Source: Bacteroidales bacterium (GTDB lineage Bacteria > Bacteroidota > Bacteroidia > Bacteroidales > Prolixibacteraceae). Taken from it: 58,640 bases of DNA. This document shows positions 43,049-51,967 of this stretch, one piece after another. How positions within the stretch are numbered: the stretch's first letter is position 1; every line of letters begins with the position of its first letter. Location: positions 1-58,640 of the forward strand of contig JAAYAG010000070.1 of assembly GCA_012719495.1 (NCBI GenBank). The letters are read 5' to 3'. The notes beneath the pieces were generated by a model, which did no database searches, was not told where the DNA came from, and saw only the letters and a program-made list of their open reading frames with translations. Both the position numbers and the translations under genes were made by a program.

Positions 43049-44785
43049 ATGAATGTTATATTTTTAATTATAGGTGCAATAGTTGTTTTCATTATTGCAT
43101 ATAAATATTACGGCACATTTCTGGCTAGGAAAATTTTTTCAGTCGACGATAGTAAAGTAACTCCAGCTGTTTCGTGTGAGGATGGGATAGACTACGTTCC
43201 CACTAATCCGAAGTTCCTTATGGGGCAACATTTTTCGGCCATTGCCGGCGCTGGTCCAATTACAGGACCAATTATTGCCGGAATCTTATTTGGCTGGGCT
43301 CCTGCACTTTTATGGATTATCCTTGGATCGATTTTTATTGGTGGGGTTCACGATATGGGATCCCTGATCGCTTCGATAAGACATAAAGCATTGTCGATTA
43401 CCGAAGTAGTACGAAAGAATATTTCAAAAAGGGCTTGGATTATGTTTCTCATGTTCGTATGGTTTGCATTAGTGTACGTTATTGTCGCGTTTACCGACAT
43501 AACCTCAAGTGCATTTATTGGGACAATAACACTCGAAAATGGAGAAAAAGTAGGAGGCGGCTCCATTGCAACTTCTTCTTTGCTTTATCTTATTCTTCCA
43601 CTTATTATGGGGTTATTGTTGAAATTTACCAGAATGTCGTTAACCTGGGCAACAATTATTTTTCTTCCCTTAGTAGGATTATCAATTATTATGGGTCCGT
43701 ATATCCCATGCAATATTGAGTCGACCTTTGGCCTGTCGGCAATCTCTGCACAAAAGGTGTGGAATGTTTTTCTTTTGATTTATTGCTTTATAGCATCACT
43801 TATTCCGGTTTGGCTTCTTCTTCAGCCCCGAGGTCATTTAGGTGGATATTTTCTTTATGCTTCGCTCATTACGGCTGCGTTAGGGCTAATGTTTGGAGGC
43901 TTTGAAATTTCTTATCCTGCATTTATTTCATCCGATGCTTCAGGGAACCAATCATCGCCTATGTTCCCAATGCTTTTCATTACCGTAGCATGCGGGGCTT
44001 GTTCTGGTTTTCATGCCATGGTAAGCAGTGGAACAACTTCGAAACAGTTAAAGAGAGAAAGTGATTCGAAAGCGATTGGATATGGGGCAATGTTGCTCGA
44101 GGGGCTAGTTGGGGTAGTTGCTCTGGCTTGCCTTATGATAATTTCGAAAGATAATGAACTGGTCAATGGATCGCCAAATTTTATATTTGCTTCTGGCATT
44201 GGCAGTTTTGTTGAACTTATTGGAATTCCGGCTGCATTTGGTATTTCGTTTGGACTAATGGCTTTCACAACTTTTGTATATGATACCCTGGATGTTTGCA
44301 CTCGCTTGGCCCGCTATGTTTTACAAGAACTCACAGGTTGGCGGGATAAATACGGAAAAGCTTTTGCCGCAGCCATTTCAATTGCTGTCCCGATTTTTCT
44401 GGTGAGCATGCGCCTTACTGATGCTTCGGGGGCTGAAGTGCCTGTATGGAAGGTTTTCTGGAACATTTTTGGAGCATCGAACCAATTGCTCGCAGCACTT
44501 GCTTTATTGGGAATTTCGGTATGGCTTTTCAAAACAGCTCGTTTCGCCTGGGCATGGATCATTACGTTTATTCCGGCTCTTTGGATGTTTATTATGTCGA
44601 ACTGGGGATTGTTGCTTCTCATCAAAAATAATTGGTTTACAGGCCAATCATTTACACCAAATGCTAACCCGGTGCCCATCATTTCACTTATTCTGTTACT
44701 ACTATCGATCTTTATGGCTGCTGAAGTTGCATACACTCTGATGAGAGGGAGAATAACGAACACTATTCTTGTTGAAGGAGAGTAA
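43049..44785 (+). CDS. cstA: Carbon starvation protein CstA (pyruvate/peptide transporter family)
   Basis: The 578-residue product is a polytopic inner-membrane protein with about 15 hydrophobic helices. CstA family hallmarks are visible: YYGTFLARK near the N-terminus, HFSAIAGAGPITGPIIAG, GGVHDMGSLI, GACSGFHAMVSSGTTSKQ and the C-terminal FWNIFGASNQLLAALALL. CstA proteins import pyruvate or peptides under carbon limitation. The length is at the short end, typical of the Bacteroidota/Clostridia form. It has its own promoter and a strong terminator, so it is monocistronic. Confidence 0.95.
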   Translation: MNVIFLIIGAIVVFIIAYKYYGTFLARKIFSVDDSKVTPAVSCEDGIDYVPTNPKFLMGQHFSAIAGAGPITGPIIAGILFGWAPALLWIILGSIFIGGVHDMGSLIASIRHKALSITEVVRKNISKRAWIMFLMFVWFALVYVIVAFTDITSSAFIGTITLENGEKVGGGSIATSSLLYLILPLIMGLLLKFTRMSLTWATIIFLPLVGLSIIMGPYIPCNIESTFGLSAISAQKVWNVFLLIYCFIASLIPVWLLLQPRGHLGGYFLYASLITAALGLMFGGFEISYPAFISSDASGNQSSPMFPMLFITVACGACSGFHAMVSSGTTSKQLKRESDSKAIGYGAMLLEGLVGVVALACLMIISKDNELVNGSPNFIFASGIGSFVELIGIPAAFGISFGLMAFTTFVYDTLDVCTRLARYVLQELTGWRDKYGKAFAAAISIAVPIFLVSMRLTDASGAEVPVWKVFWNIFGASNQLLAALALLGISVWLFKTARFAWAWIITFIPALWMFIMSNWGLLLLIKNNWFTGQSFTPNANPVPIISLILLLLSIFMAAEVAYTLMRGRITNTILVEGE

Positions 44786-44854
44786 TGAATATATGGCGAC
44801 TCACAATGCATATATTCAATGAATTTCCAAATCTTTTGATTGTGCCATTCGTTG

Positions 44855-44896
44855 AAAAATTAGACACTAATGCACATGATGTCTAATTTTTTATAT
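44855..44896 (+). terminator. Terminator after cstA
   Basis: AAAAATTAGACA (44855-44866) pairs perfectly with TGTCTAATTTTT (44880-44891) around a 13-base loop; a T-rich run follows. Confidence 0.85.
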
Positions 44897-44951
44897 TTTT
44901 GTGTCACTAAAAACATTGGATGCTTAATCAAGTATTGGATCGTGTGAAATA

Positions 44952-44984
44952 AATAACCTCTGGTTTTTAACAATCAAGGTTATT
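44952..44984 (+). repeat. 8-bp inverted repeat upstream of the methyltransferase gene
   Basis: AATAACCT (44952-44959) and AGGTTATT (44977-44984) form a stem with a 17-base loop. Confidence 0.5.
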
Positions 44985-45055
44985 CTTAATGCAAACCCGG
45001 GCAAATTCTGCTTGGGGATTTCCTTTATATATAAATTCAATCATAACCATATCGA

Positions 45056-45084
45056 CAACAACGTTTTTTTTACGTACGTTGTTG
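45056..45084 (+). repeat. 9-bp inverted repeat just before the methyltransferase start
   Basis: CAACAACGT (45056-45064) and ACGTTGTTG (45076-45084) are perfect arms around an 11-base loop, ending 24 bases before the ATG. It may be an operator, or an mRNA hairpin near the ribosome start site. Confidence 0.6.
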
Positions 45085-45108
45085 GTATACAAATAAATAT
45101 TACTAATC

Positions 45109-45882
45109 ATGAGTAACGAAAATACATCAATACACGATTTCGATTTTAATCTTATTTGCGAATATTTCTCAATTATAGAGCGACAGGGGCCTGGTAGTCC
45201 TGAAGTTACAATTCAAGCTCTCCATTTTATCGATGGGCTGAATGACAATTCGCGCATTGCCGATATCGGTTGCGGAACCGGTGGGCAAACGATGGTGCTG
45301 GCAAAAAATGCTCCGGGAACCATCACTGGAATAGACTTGTTTCCCATGTTTATCGATCTGTTCAACGCTAATGTGGCTTTTCACAAATTGCAACATCGGG
45401 TAGAAGGGTTAGTTGGCTCAATGGACAATTTAACATTCAGTGACGGTGAACTCGATGTAATATGGTCTGAAGGTGCAATTTACAATATTGGGTTTGAACG
45501 TGGGCTGAATGAATGGCGAAGGTTTTTGAAACCCGGAGGCTATGTTGCTGTTACCGAAGCTTCATGGTTTACCAACGAGCGTCCTATAGAAATCAACGCG
45601 TTTTGGAACGATGCATATCCTGAGATCGACACGATATCGAACAAAGTTTCAATTCTGCAAAAAGCTGGCTATATTCCAATTGCAACGTTTATTCTTCCTG
45701 AAAACTGCTGGATCGATAATTTTTACGTCCATCAGGTGAAAGCTCAGGAATTATTTCTGAAAAAGTATGCAGGCAACAGTGCTGCCGAAGCATTAATTGC
45801 AAACGAACGCCGGGAAGCCGAGTTGTACAATATGTATAAAGACTTTTATGGCTATGTTTTCTATATTGGCCGTAAAATCTGA
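45109..45882 (+). CDS. Class I SAM-dependent methyltransferase
   Basis: The 257-residue product has the SAM-binding motif [13 protein letters not shown] (about 47-58), acidic end of strand 2 in GIDLFPMF, a motif near [15 protein letters not shown] and the post-motif [16 protein letters not shown]. It belongs to the small-molecule methyltransferase group (Methyltransf_11/25-like). The substrate cannot be told from sequence. A short hairpin lies directly upstream, and the gene ends at a bidirectional terminator with the lipoprotein gene. Confidence 0.88.
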   Translation: MSNENTSIHDFDFNLICEYFSIIERQGPGSPEVTIQALHFIDGLNDNSRIADIGCGTGGQTMVLAKNAPGTITGIDLFPMFIDLFNANVAFHKLQHRVEGLVGSMDNLTFSDGELDVIWSEGAIYNIGFERGLNEWRRFLKPGGYVAVTEASWFTNERPIEINAFWNDAYPEIDTISNKVSILQKAGYIPIATFILPENCWIDNFYVHQVKAQELFLKKYAGNSAAEALIANERREAELYNMYKDFYGYVFYIGRKI

Positions 45883-45949
45883 AAAGCTGGCGTTAATACG
45901 TAGATTGTGATACACCTTGCTGCCATGTAGTCTGTTTGTATTCAACGGA

Positions 45950-45983
45950 AAAGGGATTGCCGCATATGCGCGGTAATCCCTTT
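45950..45983. terminator. Bidirectional terminator between methyltransferase and lipoprotein genes
   Basis: AAAGGGATTGCCGC (45950-45963) pairs with GCGGTAATCCCTTT (45970-45983) over 14 bp, one of them G-T, with a 6-base loop. T-rich sequence follows on both strands. Confidence 0.85.
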
Positions 45984-46021
45984 AAACTATCTTATTTTAC
46001 TTTTAAACTATTCAAAATCAT

Positions 46022-47683
46022 TCAAAACGAAACAAATTCATAATACCATGTGCTATTTTGGTCCAGAAACTGACTGTCTGTTGAAAGTATAACCAAGGTG
46101 TTGTCATTCTTTGCCAAAAAGGAATATCGAACAGTATTGTATTGAAAATTATTTATTTTCGATGGAAATATTTTTGTAATCTCCGATGCACTATTAAAAT
46201 CCCATAACAAAATATATGACCAAGACGTGTTGCTTGTATAGTCCCCTTGAATAACAATATTAAGCATGCTTTTTCCTGAATGCTCACTTACGTGTGCAAT
46301 TTCACCAGTAATACCATCTATTGTGCCGTAAATATTTAACGACAATTCATCGAAATAGTTTCCTGTTATTTTCCTTACATCCCGTTGTTTTGACACTGAG
46401 AAATTTCCGTTATCAACAAGCCAAAGCCCACCTGCCGATTCTGTATTTTCAAATGATTTTATTCGGTCTGAAATTGTATCGTTGCTTAGGTCGAAGAGAA
46501 TAATCCTGCTTGGCGACAAATGAGTTGTATACCCCAGAAGCAGATCCTTTTCAGGGACTTTAATTAGTTTCGTATACTCATCAAATTTGTATTGGTTAGG
46601 ATATGAAAATACGTTGCCCGAAGTTAGGCTTACACTACAAATCATCGACGTATACCCTACATAACCAGTAGTTATGTAGCAATACCCGTTTTCACCGTAT
46701 TCCAGGTCATAAGGAATTATAGGTAATTCATATTCTCTTATATGATTGTTTTTAGCTATATCAATAGTCAAAAAAGAGGCAATGGTATTGCCAATAAAAA
46801 CGGTAGAAAAATCGGAAGAAAAATCCATGCACGAAGGCTTCTTTGGTAAATCTATAACAGTTTTGCTACTATCATCAAGGTCAATAATTGTTAAGCGATT
46901 TGGTGTTGAAGTCAATAAAAATAGTTTGTTCTCATTGCTATTGAAATCAGCCTCTACAACCATTCCTTCAATCAAAGTGTTGCTGGCCGTTTTTAGCTCG
47001 TCCACTTTAAAATAAACAGGAATAGTAACATCTCCATAGTTTTCAATATTGAAACCAATAGATGTTGAATATTCTCCGGGAGATAACCCCTCACGGTTAA
47101 GCATAAATGTTAATAAGAAATTAGAGTTTGGAATGATGGTGCCCGAAGAATTTGATAGGCTTATTTCACTTGGTTTAGAAAATATATTGAAACAAACAGG
47201 GTTATTACCATCATTATATAGCAACAGCGCTCGCATTTCAGTGGTGTCAAAATTGATTACATCATCAGAGAATCTAATTCCATTAAAACTATGCAGTGAA
47301 TTTTGAACATTAACAGGGCACGCCACAAGTCCATAATTATCTACGCCTAACAAGAGTTGAGTTTCATATGCTTCTTGAGAATAAGTACTTGAAACAGCCC
47401 ATTCTTCTGCAGACAAATGATAGGTGATGATTGCTTTTCCATCAATTAGTTTGCCTGTCATTGAATTGAATTCAAAGAATTTAGGATGTTTTACAATGGT
47501 GAATTTTCCATCATTTTGCTTACTCAAGTTTAGTGTTAAAACTTGTTCTCCCTCCATGATGTACATTGTAACAAGCGTGTCGAGTTGCTCTTTTATTTGA
47601 CTTTCGTTATGTAAAAAGTCATTGGAGCATGCTGGAAATAAAATTATTGATCCAACGAACAGAATAATGAGTAAATTTTTCAT
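46022..47683 (-). CDS. Lipoprotein with beta-propeller, unknown function
   Basis: The 553-residue product begins with a lipoprotein signal, lipobox LFPAC with C19. Residues about 25-235 contain immunoglobulin-like sandwich sequence (SLSNSSGTIIPNSNFLLTF, GEYSTSIGF). Residues about 240-550 show YncE-like propeller blades (KLFLLTSTPNRLTIIDLDD, STVFIGNTIASFLTIDI, GYCYITTGY). No catalytic residues are recognisable. The gene follows a beta-barrel gene by 4 bases, so the two are one operon, and the lipoprotein probably sits on the outer membrane with that barrel. I do not know its function. Confidence 0.75.
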   Translation of the reverse strand: MKNLLIILFVGSIILFPACSNDFLHNESQIKEQLDTLVTMYIMEGEQVLTLNLSKQNDGKFTIVKHPKFFEFNSMTGKLIDGKAIITYHLSAEEWAVSSTYSQEAYETQLLLGVDNYGLVACPVNVQNSLHSFNGIRFSDDVINFDTTEMRALLLYNDGNNPVCFNIFSKPSEISLSNSSGTIIPNSNFLLTFMLNREGLSPGEYSTSIGFNIENYGDVTIPVYFKVDELKTASNTLIEGMVVEADFNSNENKLFLLTSTPNRLTIIDLDDSSKTVIDLPKKPSCMDFSSDFSTVFIGNTIASFLTIDIAKNNHIREYELPIIPYDLEYGENGYCYITTGYVGYTSMICSVSLTSGNVFSYPNQYKFDEYTKLIKVPEKDLLLGYTTHLSPSRIILFDLSNDTISDRIKSFENTESAGGLWLVDNGNFSVSKQRDVRKITGNYFDELSLNIYGTIDGITGEIAHVSEHSGKSMLNIVIQGDYTSNTSWSYILLWDFNSASEITKIFPSKINNFQYNTVRYSFLAKNDNTLVILSTDSQFLDQNSTWYYEFVSF

Positions 47684-47687
47684 AGGA

Positions 47688-48449
47688 TTAGAATTTATAC
47701 GAAACGCCCAGTTGCATCGAAAGTTTCAGCAGTGATTCAAACTGATTTTCAGGGAAACTTATTTTTGTTGAAGTATACGCATTCCGAAGAGTAAAATGTC
47801 TCATCATTCCGCCAGTAATTCCTCCCGACAGGTCGATCCAAGTGTTTTTAAAAATCATTACACCAAAACCAATTTTTGAATCAAATCCCAATGTTTGGCC
47901 TGTAAGGAGCGAAGCATCTGATCCTCTAATCATTTCATTTCTGTATGAAAGCAATCCTTGACTGCTTTCCATAAAAATGGTAGTAATTTTTTTTCTGTCT
48001 GGATAAAATGAAAAACGGAGCAGAAAAGCGTAAAGGTTTGTGTAAATATCCTCTGAATAAATGCCATATAGGTAATTTACACCATCCTGTGGGTCAAGCC
48101 GACCTTCTTTTTTGCTCCCGCTAATTGTATTTGTGTACGAAAGACCAGCTCCAAATGTTAGCCAATCTGTGTTTACAATATTGTATTGAAAGCTTAAGCC
48201 TGTAAGCAACGAATTACGGTATTCCTTGTAATATTCGGTTGCCAACTTTGGGTCTAAACCCATTCTTATCAGTTCATTACGTGAATCATCTGAGTTTCCA
48301 ATCAAAAACCCATATCCAGATGAAAGTCTAACCGAAAATCGTTTTGATTTTGCTGTTATAGTTTGTTGATCAGAAGATAATGGCTGTCCCATACCTATTG
48401 ACGCCGACATGATAAACAATGTTGAGAGAATTATTTTTTTGAATAGCAT
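47688..48449 (-). CDS. Outer-membrane beta-barrel protein, unknown function
   Basis: The 253-residue product from ATG 48449 has a signal peptide (MLFKKIILSTLFIMSASIGMG, cleaved before QPL) and then alternating hydrophobic-polar strands ending in aromatic KLSMQLGVSYKF, typical of an outer-membrane barrel. Four or more loops carry Gly/Asn-rich turns. An in-frame ATG at 48509 would add 20 residues before the signal peptide and is less likely. It is cotranscribed with the downstream propeller lipoprotein. The 71-base gap to the preceding methylase gene may hold its promoter. Confidence 0.72.
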   Translation of the reverse strand: MLFKKIILSTLFIMSASIGMGQPLSSDQQTITAKSKRFSVRLSSGYGFLIGNSDDSRNELIRMGLDPKLATEYYKEYRNSLLTGLSFQYNIVNTDWLTFGAGLSYTNTISGSKKEGRLDPQDGVNYLYGIYSEDIYTNLYAFLLRFSFYPDRKKITTIFMESSQGLLSYRNEMIRGSDASLLTGQTLGFDSKIGFGVMIFKNTWIDLSGGITGGMMRHFTLRNAYTSTKISFPENQFESLLKLSMQLGVSYKF

Positions 48450-48520
48450 ATTGTTAATTATTTTGATAAAAGTAAAAAACAAACGGAAAAACACAAATTT
48501 ATATTTCACGATAGTGCTTT

Positions 48521-49882
48521 TTATCGGATATCCATTCTAATCCGCCAATCTTTCGGATATAAATTATTGTAACGTGTTCCTGCTTTTTTCATAAAACCAA
48601 GAGGCACATTTGAATAGGTAAGCAGGAGATAGTCATCACTATTATTGAATTTACATTCTTCTTTTTTCAAAAAAGTGAGTGCAATATTACGATCAACTTC
48701 CACTGAAGAAAATGCCAATTTCTGAAGAATTGACGAAACTGCAAGCGCATGTGAAGGGATAAAATCGCGACCTTTTATCTCGCAAACTTCAGTACCAGCT
48801 TGTACAATCGACAGGTTTTCGGTAAGCATAAGCAACTCATTCGACCAGCGTGCAGGAAAAGCGAGCACTTGATTGTGAAATGTCCATAAAGTAATGTTTT
48901 CATCAGAATTGATCCACCGGGAGACCGAATTGACCACGGATGAAGGGGCTTTAGCTATTGGTGGTTTTTTTATTTTAATTGGGCAGAATTCTTGGCCGAC
49001 GGTCTTTTTCAACGCAGCAATAAAGAACCCTTCGCCTTTAATTTTATGTGGGTAGAAATGATAACCAACCGGAGAATCAGTTTTAACAATTCCAGTAAAC
49101 TGAGAAATGTCGATTGGTACAGATTGAGCCTGAAATTCATTGCAAATCCATTGTATCATTTCTTCATCTTCCCGACGATTGTAGGTGCAAGTTGAGTAAA
49201 TCAACATGCCTCCAGGTTTTAATGCGTCCCAGGAATCAGCAACAATCCTCTTTTGCCGGGCCGAACATCGTTCAACATTCTCGGGCGACCATTCATTAAC
49301 AGCTTCTTTATCTTTTCTGAACAGTCCTTCGCCCGAACAGGGAGCATCAATTATCAAAACATCAAAGAAACCCGTAAACTTTTGAAAATCTGAGGGGTCA
49401 TTACTTGTAGCTACAACATTCGGAGTTCCCCATTTGCTTACATTCTCCGCCAGTATTTTTGAGCGACTTCTGATAACTTCGTTGGAAACAAGCAGCGAAT
49501 CCTTTGTTAATAAAGAAGCTATGTGGGTTGTCTTTCCGCCGGGAGCGGCGCACAAATCAAGTACTTTCAACGGCAACGATAAGTCAGTTGTTTGTTTTAG
49601 AACCTGCTCCAGAAACATCGATGACGCTTCCTGTACATAGTAAGCACCTGTATGAAACAATGGATCGAGCGTATAAACCGGTCGTTCTGCAAGATAATAC
49701 CCATTTTCACACCAAGGCACTTGTTCCAGATTTTTAGGAACGAAAGATTTGCGTGGGTTGATTCTCAAGGAGGAAGGACTATTTTCGTCCAATGAAGCAA
49801 AAAAATCGCGTGCTTCATCGCCTAACGATAATTCTAACTGTTCAACAAATATTTTGGGTAATTGTAACATGTTGCTTTGCAT
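48521..49882 (-). CDS. RsmF-type rRNA (cytosine-C5) methyltransferase
   Basis: The 453-residue product is a NOL1/NOP2/Sun family enzyme. The SAM site is LDLCAAPGGKTTH (residues 108-120). The two catalytic Cys are C182 in DAPCSGEG and C232 in YSTCTYNRRED, both in the expected positions. C-terminal residues 300-453 form the domain seen in RsmF/YebU (for example TFLKKEECKF, LLTYSNVPLGFMKKAGTRYNN, NLYPKDWRIR). It methylates cytosine-5 in 16S rRNA. The second ATG (49870) is an alternative start. It follows the U32 peptidase gene by 43 bases on the same strand. Confidence 0.92.
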   Translation of the reverse strand: MQSNMLQLPKIFVEQLELSLGDEARDFFASLDENSPSSLRINPRKSFVPKNLEQVPWCENGYYLAERPVYTLDPLFHTGAYYVQEASSMFLEQVLKQTTDLSLPLKVLDLCAAPGGKTTHIASLLTKDSLLVSNEVIRSRSKILAENVSKWGTPNVVATSNDPSDFQKFTGFFDVLIIDAPCSGEGLFRKDKEAVNEWSPENVERCSARQKRIVADSWDALKPGGMLIYSTCTYNRREDEEMIQWICNEFQAQSVPIDISQFTGIVKTDSPVGYHFYPHKIKGEGFFIAALKKTVGQEFCPIKIKKPPIAKAPSSVVNSVSRWINSDENITLWTFHNQVLAFPARWSNELLMLTENLSIVQAGTEVCEIKGRDFIPSHALAVSSILQKLAFSSVEVDRNIALTFLKKEECKFNNSDDYLLLTYSNVPLGFMKKAGTRYNNLYPKDWRIRMDIR

Positions 49883-49925
49883 TGTTTTAAATGTAATGAA
49901 TGAAAAAAGCCTTTTGCAGGGGGTG

Positions 49926-51926
49926 TTATTTTAATTCACGTTTAAAGTTAAAAACAGATGAATCTTTTATTGAAGCGGACTCTTTTATGCTATTAATAAT
50001 CAGATCAATATTTTCTTTTGATGGATTCAGAAAACTAACATCGACAAAAAACCTTTTAAACCCAAATCGTTCAAGTTTTTCACGATACTGAGTTGTCGAA
50101 ACTGGTTTTTCAGAAGTAATTATTGTCATTCCATCACGCACATGTTTTGCGTAACGCTCGTTGTTTTTGTCGCTAAAGTATTGGTCTTTAGTTAATTTTA
50201 CCGGCATTCGCGAATAAAAAAGGCTAGGGAAGAAGAATAACGGTACAATACCGTTGCGATCGGTACCGCGGCCAAGGTTTGCAATATCATTCTCGAGCGG
50301 ATAAATGAAATGCTGTATTCCTTCTTCCTTCAAGAAGCGAACTGCGGCATCGTTGAATGCATATACATTTTCATTGGCCGAAACTTTTGCTTGTGCGGGT
50401 AAAAGCAATTTTTGTGATAAATGGCTTACAAAGAAGGAATTAATTCCTGTGTCAAAGAGTTTTTTTGCCAAATCACGATAATACTGTAGCTTCTTTTCCG
50501 GGATAAACTTTGGAAATTCTGCATGAAGTAAATGCCTGAACTTCGCGATTCGTCCTTTGTTATTGAACAATTCGTCCCATTCTGTTGACCTTAACTGTAA
50601 AATAATTCCAGTAAAATCTTTAGGATCAATCCATTCAAGCCAACAAAAGGAATCTATTCTCAAGAAAACTTCACGTTTTTGCGGGTTCCCTTTCATTTTG
50701 AGCGACGAGGAAATATTGCTGATTTTGCTAGACGACATGAATTCATTGAGTTTTATACCATCGGTATTTAATTTCTTTGGCATATTAAGTTTGTTTCCAG
50801 CGAGATAAACCTCATACGTTTGTTTTATTTCCTTGGTATCACCTTCGATCGAATATTGCCCGGCTGCATAGGTGAGCACATCGGCCTTTATGTCTATTTG
50901 TTTATCGTTTTGCGGGTTTCGGAAACGCAAACGGCACCCGTTATCTAAGATCAAATTACTGGTAAAACTGATTATCCCGTTAACCGATTGGGTAACCTTA
51001 CCAACCAAAATGCCTGTAGTTGCAGCTTGGGTAATTGCAGTAGCTACATCTTTACCCAAAAAGTAACTGGTTTTTTCGCGGCCTAAATCATTTTCGAGTA
51101 ATCTATGGGCTTCATCAATTTTCTCAGGTGCATCAATAGCGACGCGATATGCTTTCGTAACGCGATGCACGTATTCGCCCGGTTTCAATCGTCCTTCAAT
51201 CTTGAGTGAGGCAATCCCCATCGATTTAAATTCAGCAATGTGATCGATTAATTGATTGTCTTTTAGACTAAAAAAATAAGCCTCTTTCTTACCTTTTTCG
51301 TCCTTTTGTTTGTACAGACGACGGCATGGTTGAGTACACATTCCACGATTAGCACTTGCACCGCCAAGATAACTGCTAAACAAACACATTCCTGAAAATG
51401 AATAGCATAAAGCTCCGTGTACAAAGAGTTCAATTTCAATATTGCTTTTGGCTGATATTGATTTAAGCTCGTTCAGTGTTAATTCGCGTGCCAGGACGGC
51501 TCTTTTTATGCCTTGTAAACGGGCATATTGCAAGCCATCGGAATTATGTATGGCCATTTGTGTGCTGGCATGGATCTCAAGATTGGAAAAATATTTTTTT
51601 ATCAAATAGAGTACCCCAAAATCCTGAATAATTATAGCATCTGGTTGTATTTGTGTAAGTTGAAAGAGGGTGTGCAATAAATCGGTAAGTTCAAAATTTC
51701 GGATAACAGTATTCAGGGTAATGTAGCTTTTGCAATTCCTTTTTCGAGCTTCTTTCACCATAGCAGCAACTTGCCAAGCGGTAAAGTTCATTGCCCGGTT
51801 GCGCGCATTGAAATTTTTCAGTCCGAGATAAATCGCATCGGCTCCTCCATCGAGAGCTGCATAAAACGATTCGACATTACCTACAGGAGACAATAGCTCG
51901 ATTGCTTTCAGATTGTTAACTCTCAT
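49926..51926 (-). CDS. U32 family peptidase (YhbU/RlhA-like)
   Basis: The 666-residue product starts MRVNNLKAIELLSPVGNVESFYAALDGGADAIYLGLKNF, the U32 TIM-barrel start. The family signature runs E166-x-F-x-x-H170-G-A-L-C174 ...C181, with further Cys at 197 and 201 (RGMCTQPCRRLY); these four likely bind an Fe-S cluster. A long C-terminal extension (from about 330) contains the peptidase-linked domain of the RlhA type. RlhA hydroxylates 23S rRNA C2501, so an RNA-modification role is plausible, especially beside an rRNA methylase, but the substrate here is unproven. Confidence 0.88.
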   Translation of the reverse strand: MRVNNLKAIELLSPVGNVESFYAALDGGADAIYLGLKNFNARNRAMNFTAWQVAAMVKEARKRNCKSYITLNTVIRNFELTDLLHTLFQLTQIQPDAIIIQDFGVLYLIKKYFSNLEIHASTQMAIHNSDGLQYARLQGIKRAVLARELTLNELKSISAKSNIEIELFVHGALCYSFSGMCLFSSYLGGASANRGMCTQPCRRLYKQKDEKGKKEAYFFSLKDNQLIDHIAEFKSMGIASLKIEGRLKPGEYVHRVTKAYRVAIDAPEKIDEAHRLLENDLGREKTSYFLGKDVATAITQAATTGILVGKVTQSVNGIISFTSNLILDNGCRLRFRNPQNDKQIDIKADVLTYAAGQYSIEGDTKEIKQTYEVYLAGNKLNMPKKLNTDGIKLNEFMSSSKISNISSSLKMKGNPQKREVFLRIDSFCWLEWIDPKDFTGIILQLRSTEWDELFNNKGRIAKFRHLLHAEFPKFIPEKKLQYYRDLAKKLFDTGINSFFVSHLSQKLLLPAQAKVSANENVYAFNDAAVRFLKEEGIQHFIYPLENDIANLGRGTDRNGIVPLFFFPSLFYSRMPVKLTKDQYFSDKNNERYAKHVRDGMTIITSEKPVSTTQYREKLERFGFKRFFVDVSFLNPSKENIDLIINSIKESASIKDSSVFNFKRELK

Positions 51927-51967
51927 TATATATGTTTGTTACATTGTATTGTAAATTGCAAAAACAG

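Larger units (their letters stand above)
44786..45108. other. 323-base intergenic region with terminator and two hairpins
   Basis: No gene is visible. The first part holds the cstA terminator. Two further inverted repeats (44952-44984 and 45056-45084) lie upstream of the methyltransferase gene. I see no clear TAnnTTTG close to that gene. Confidence 0.6.
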
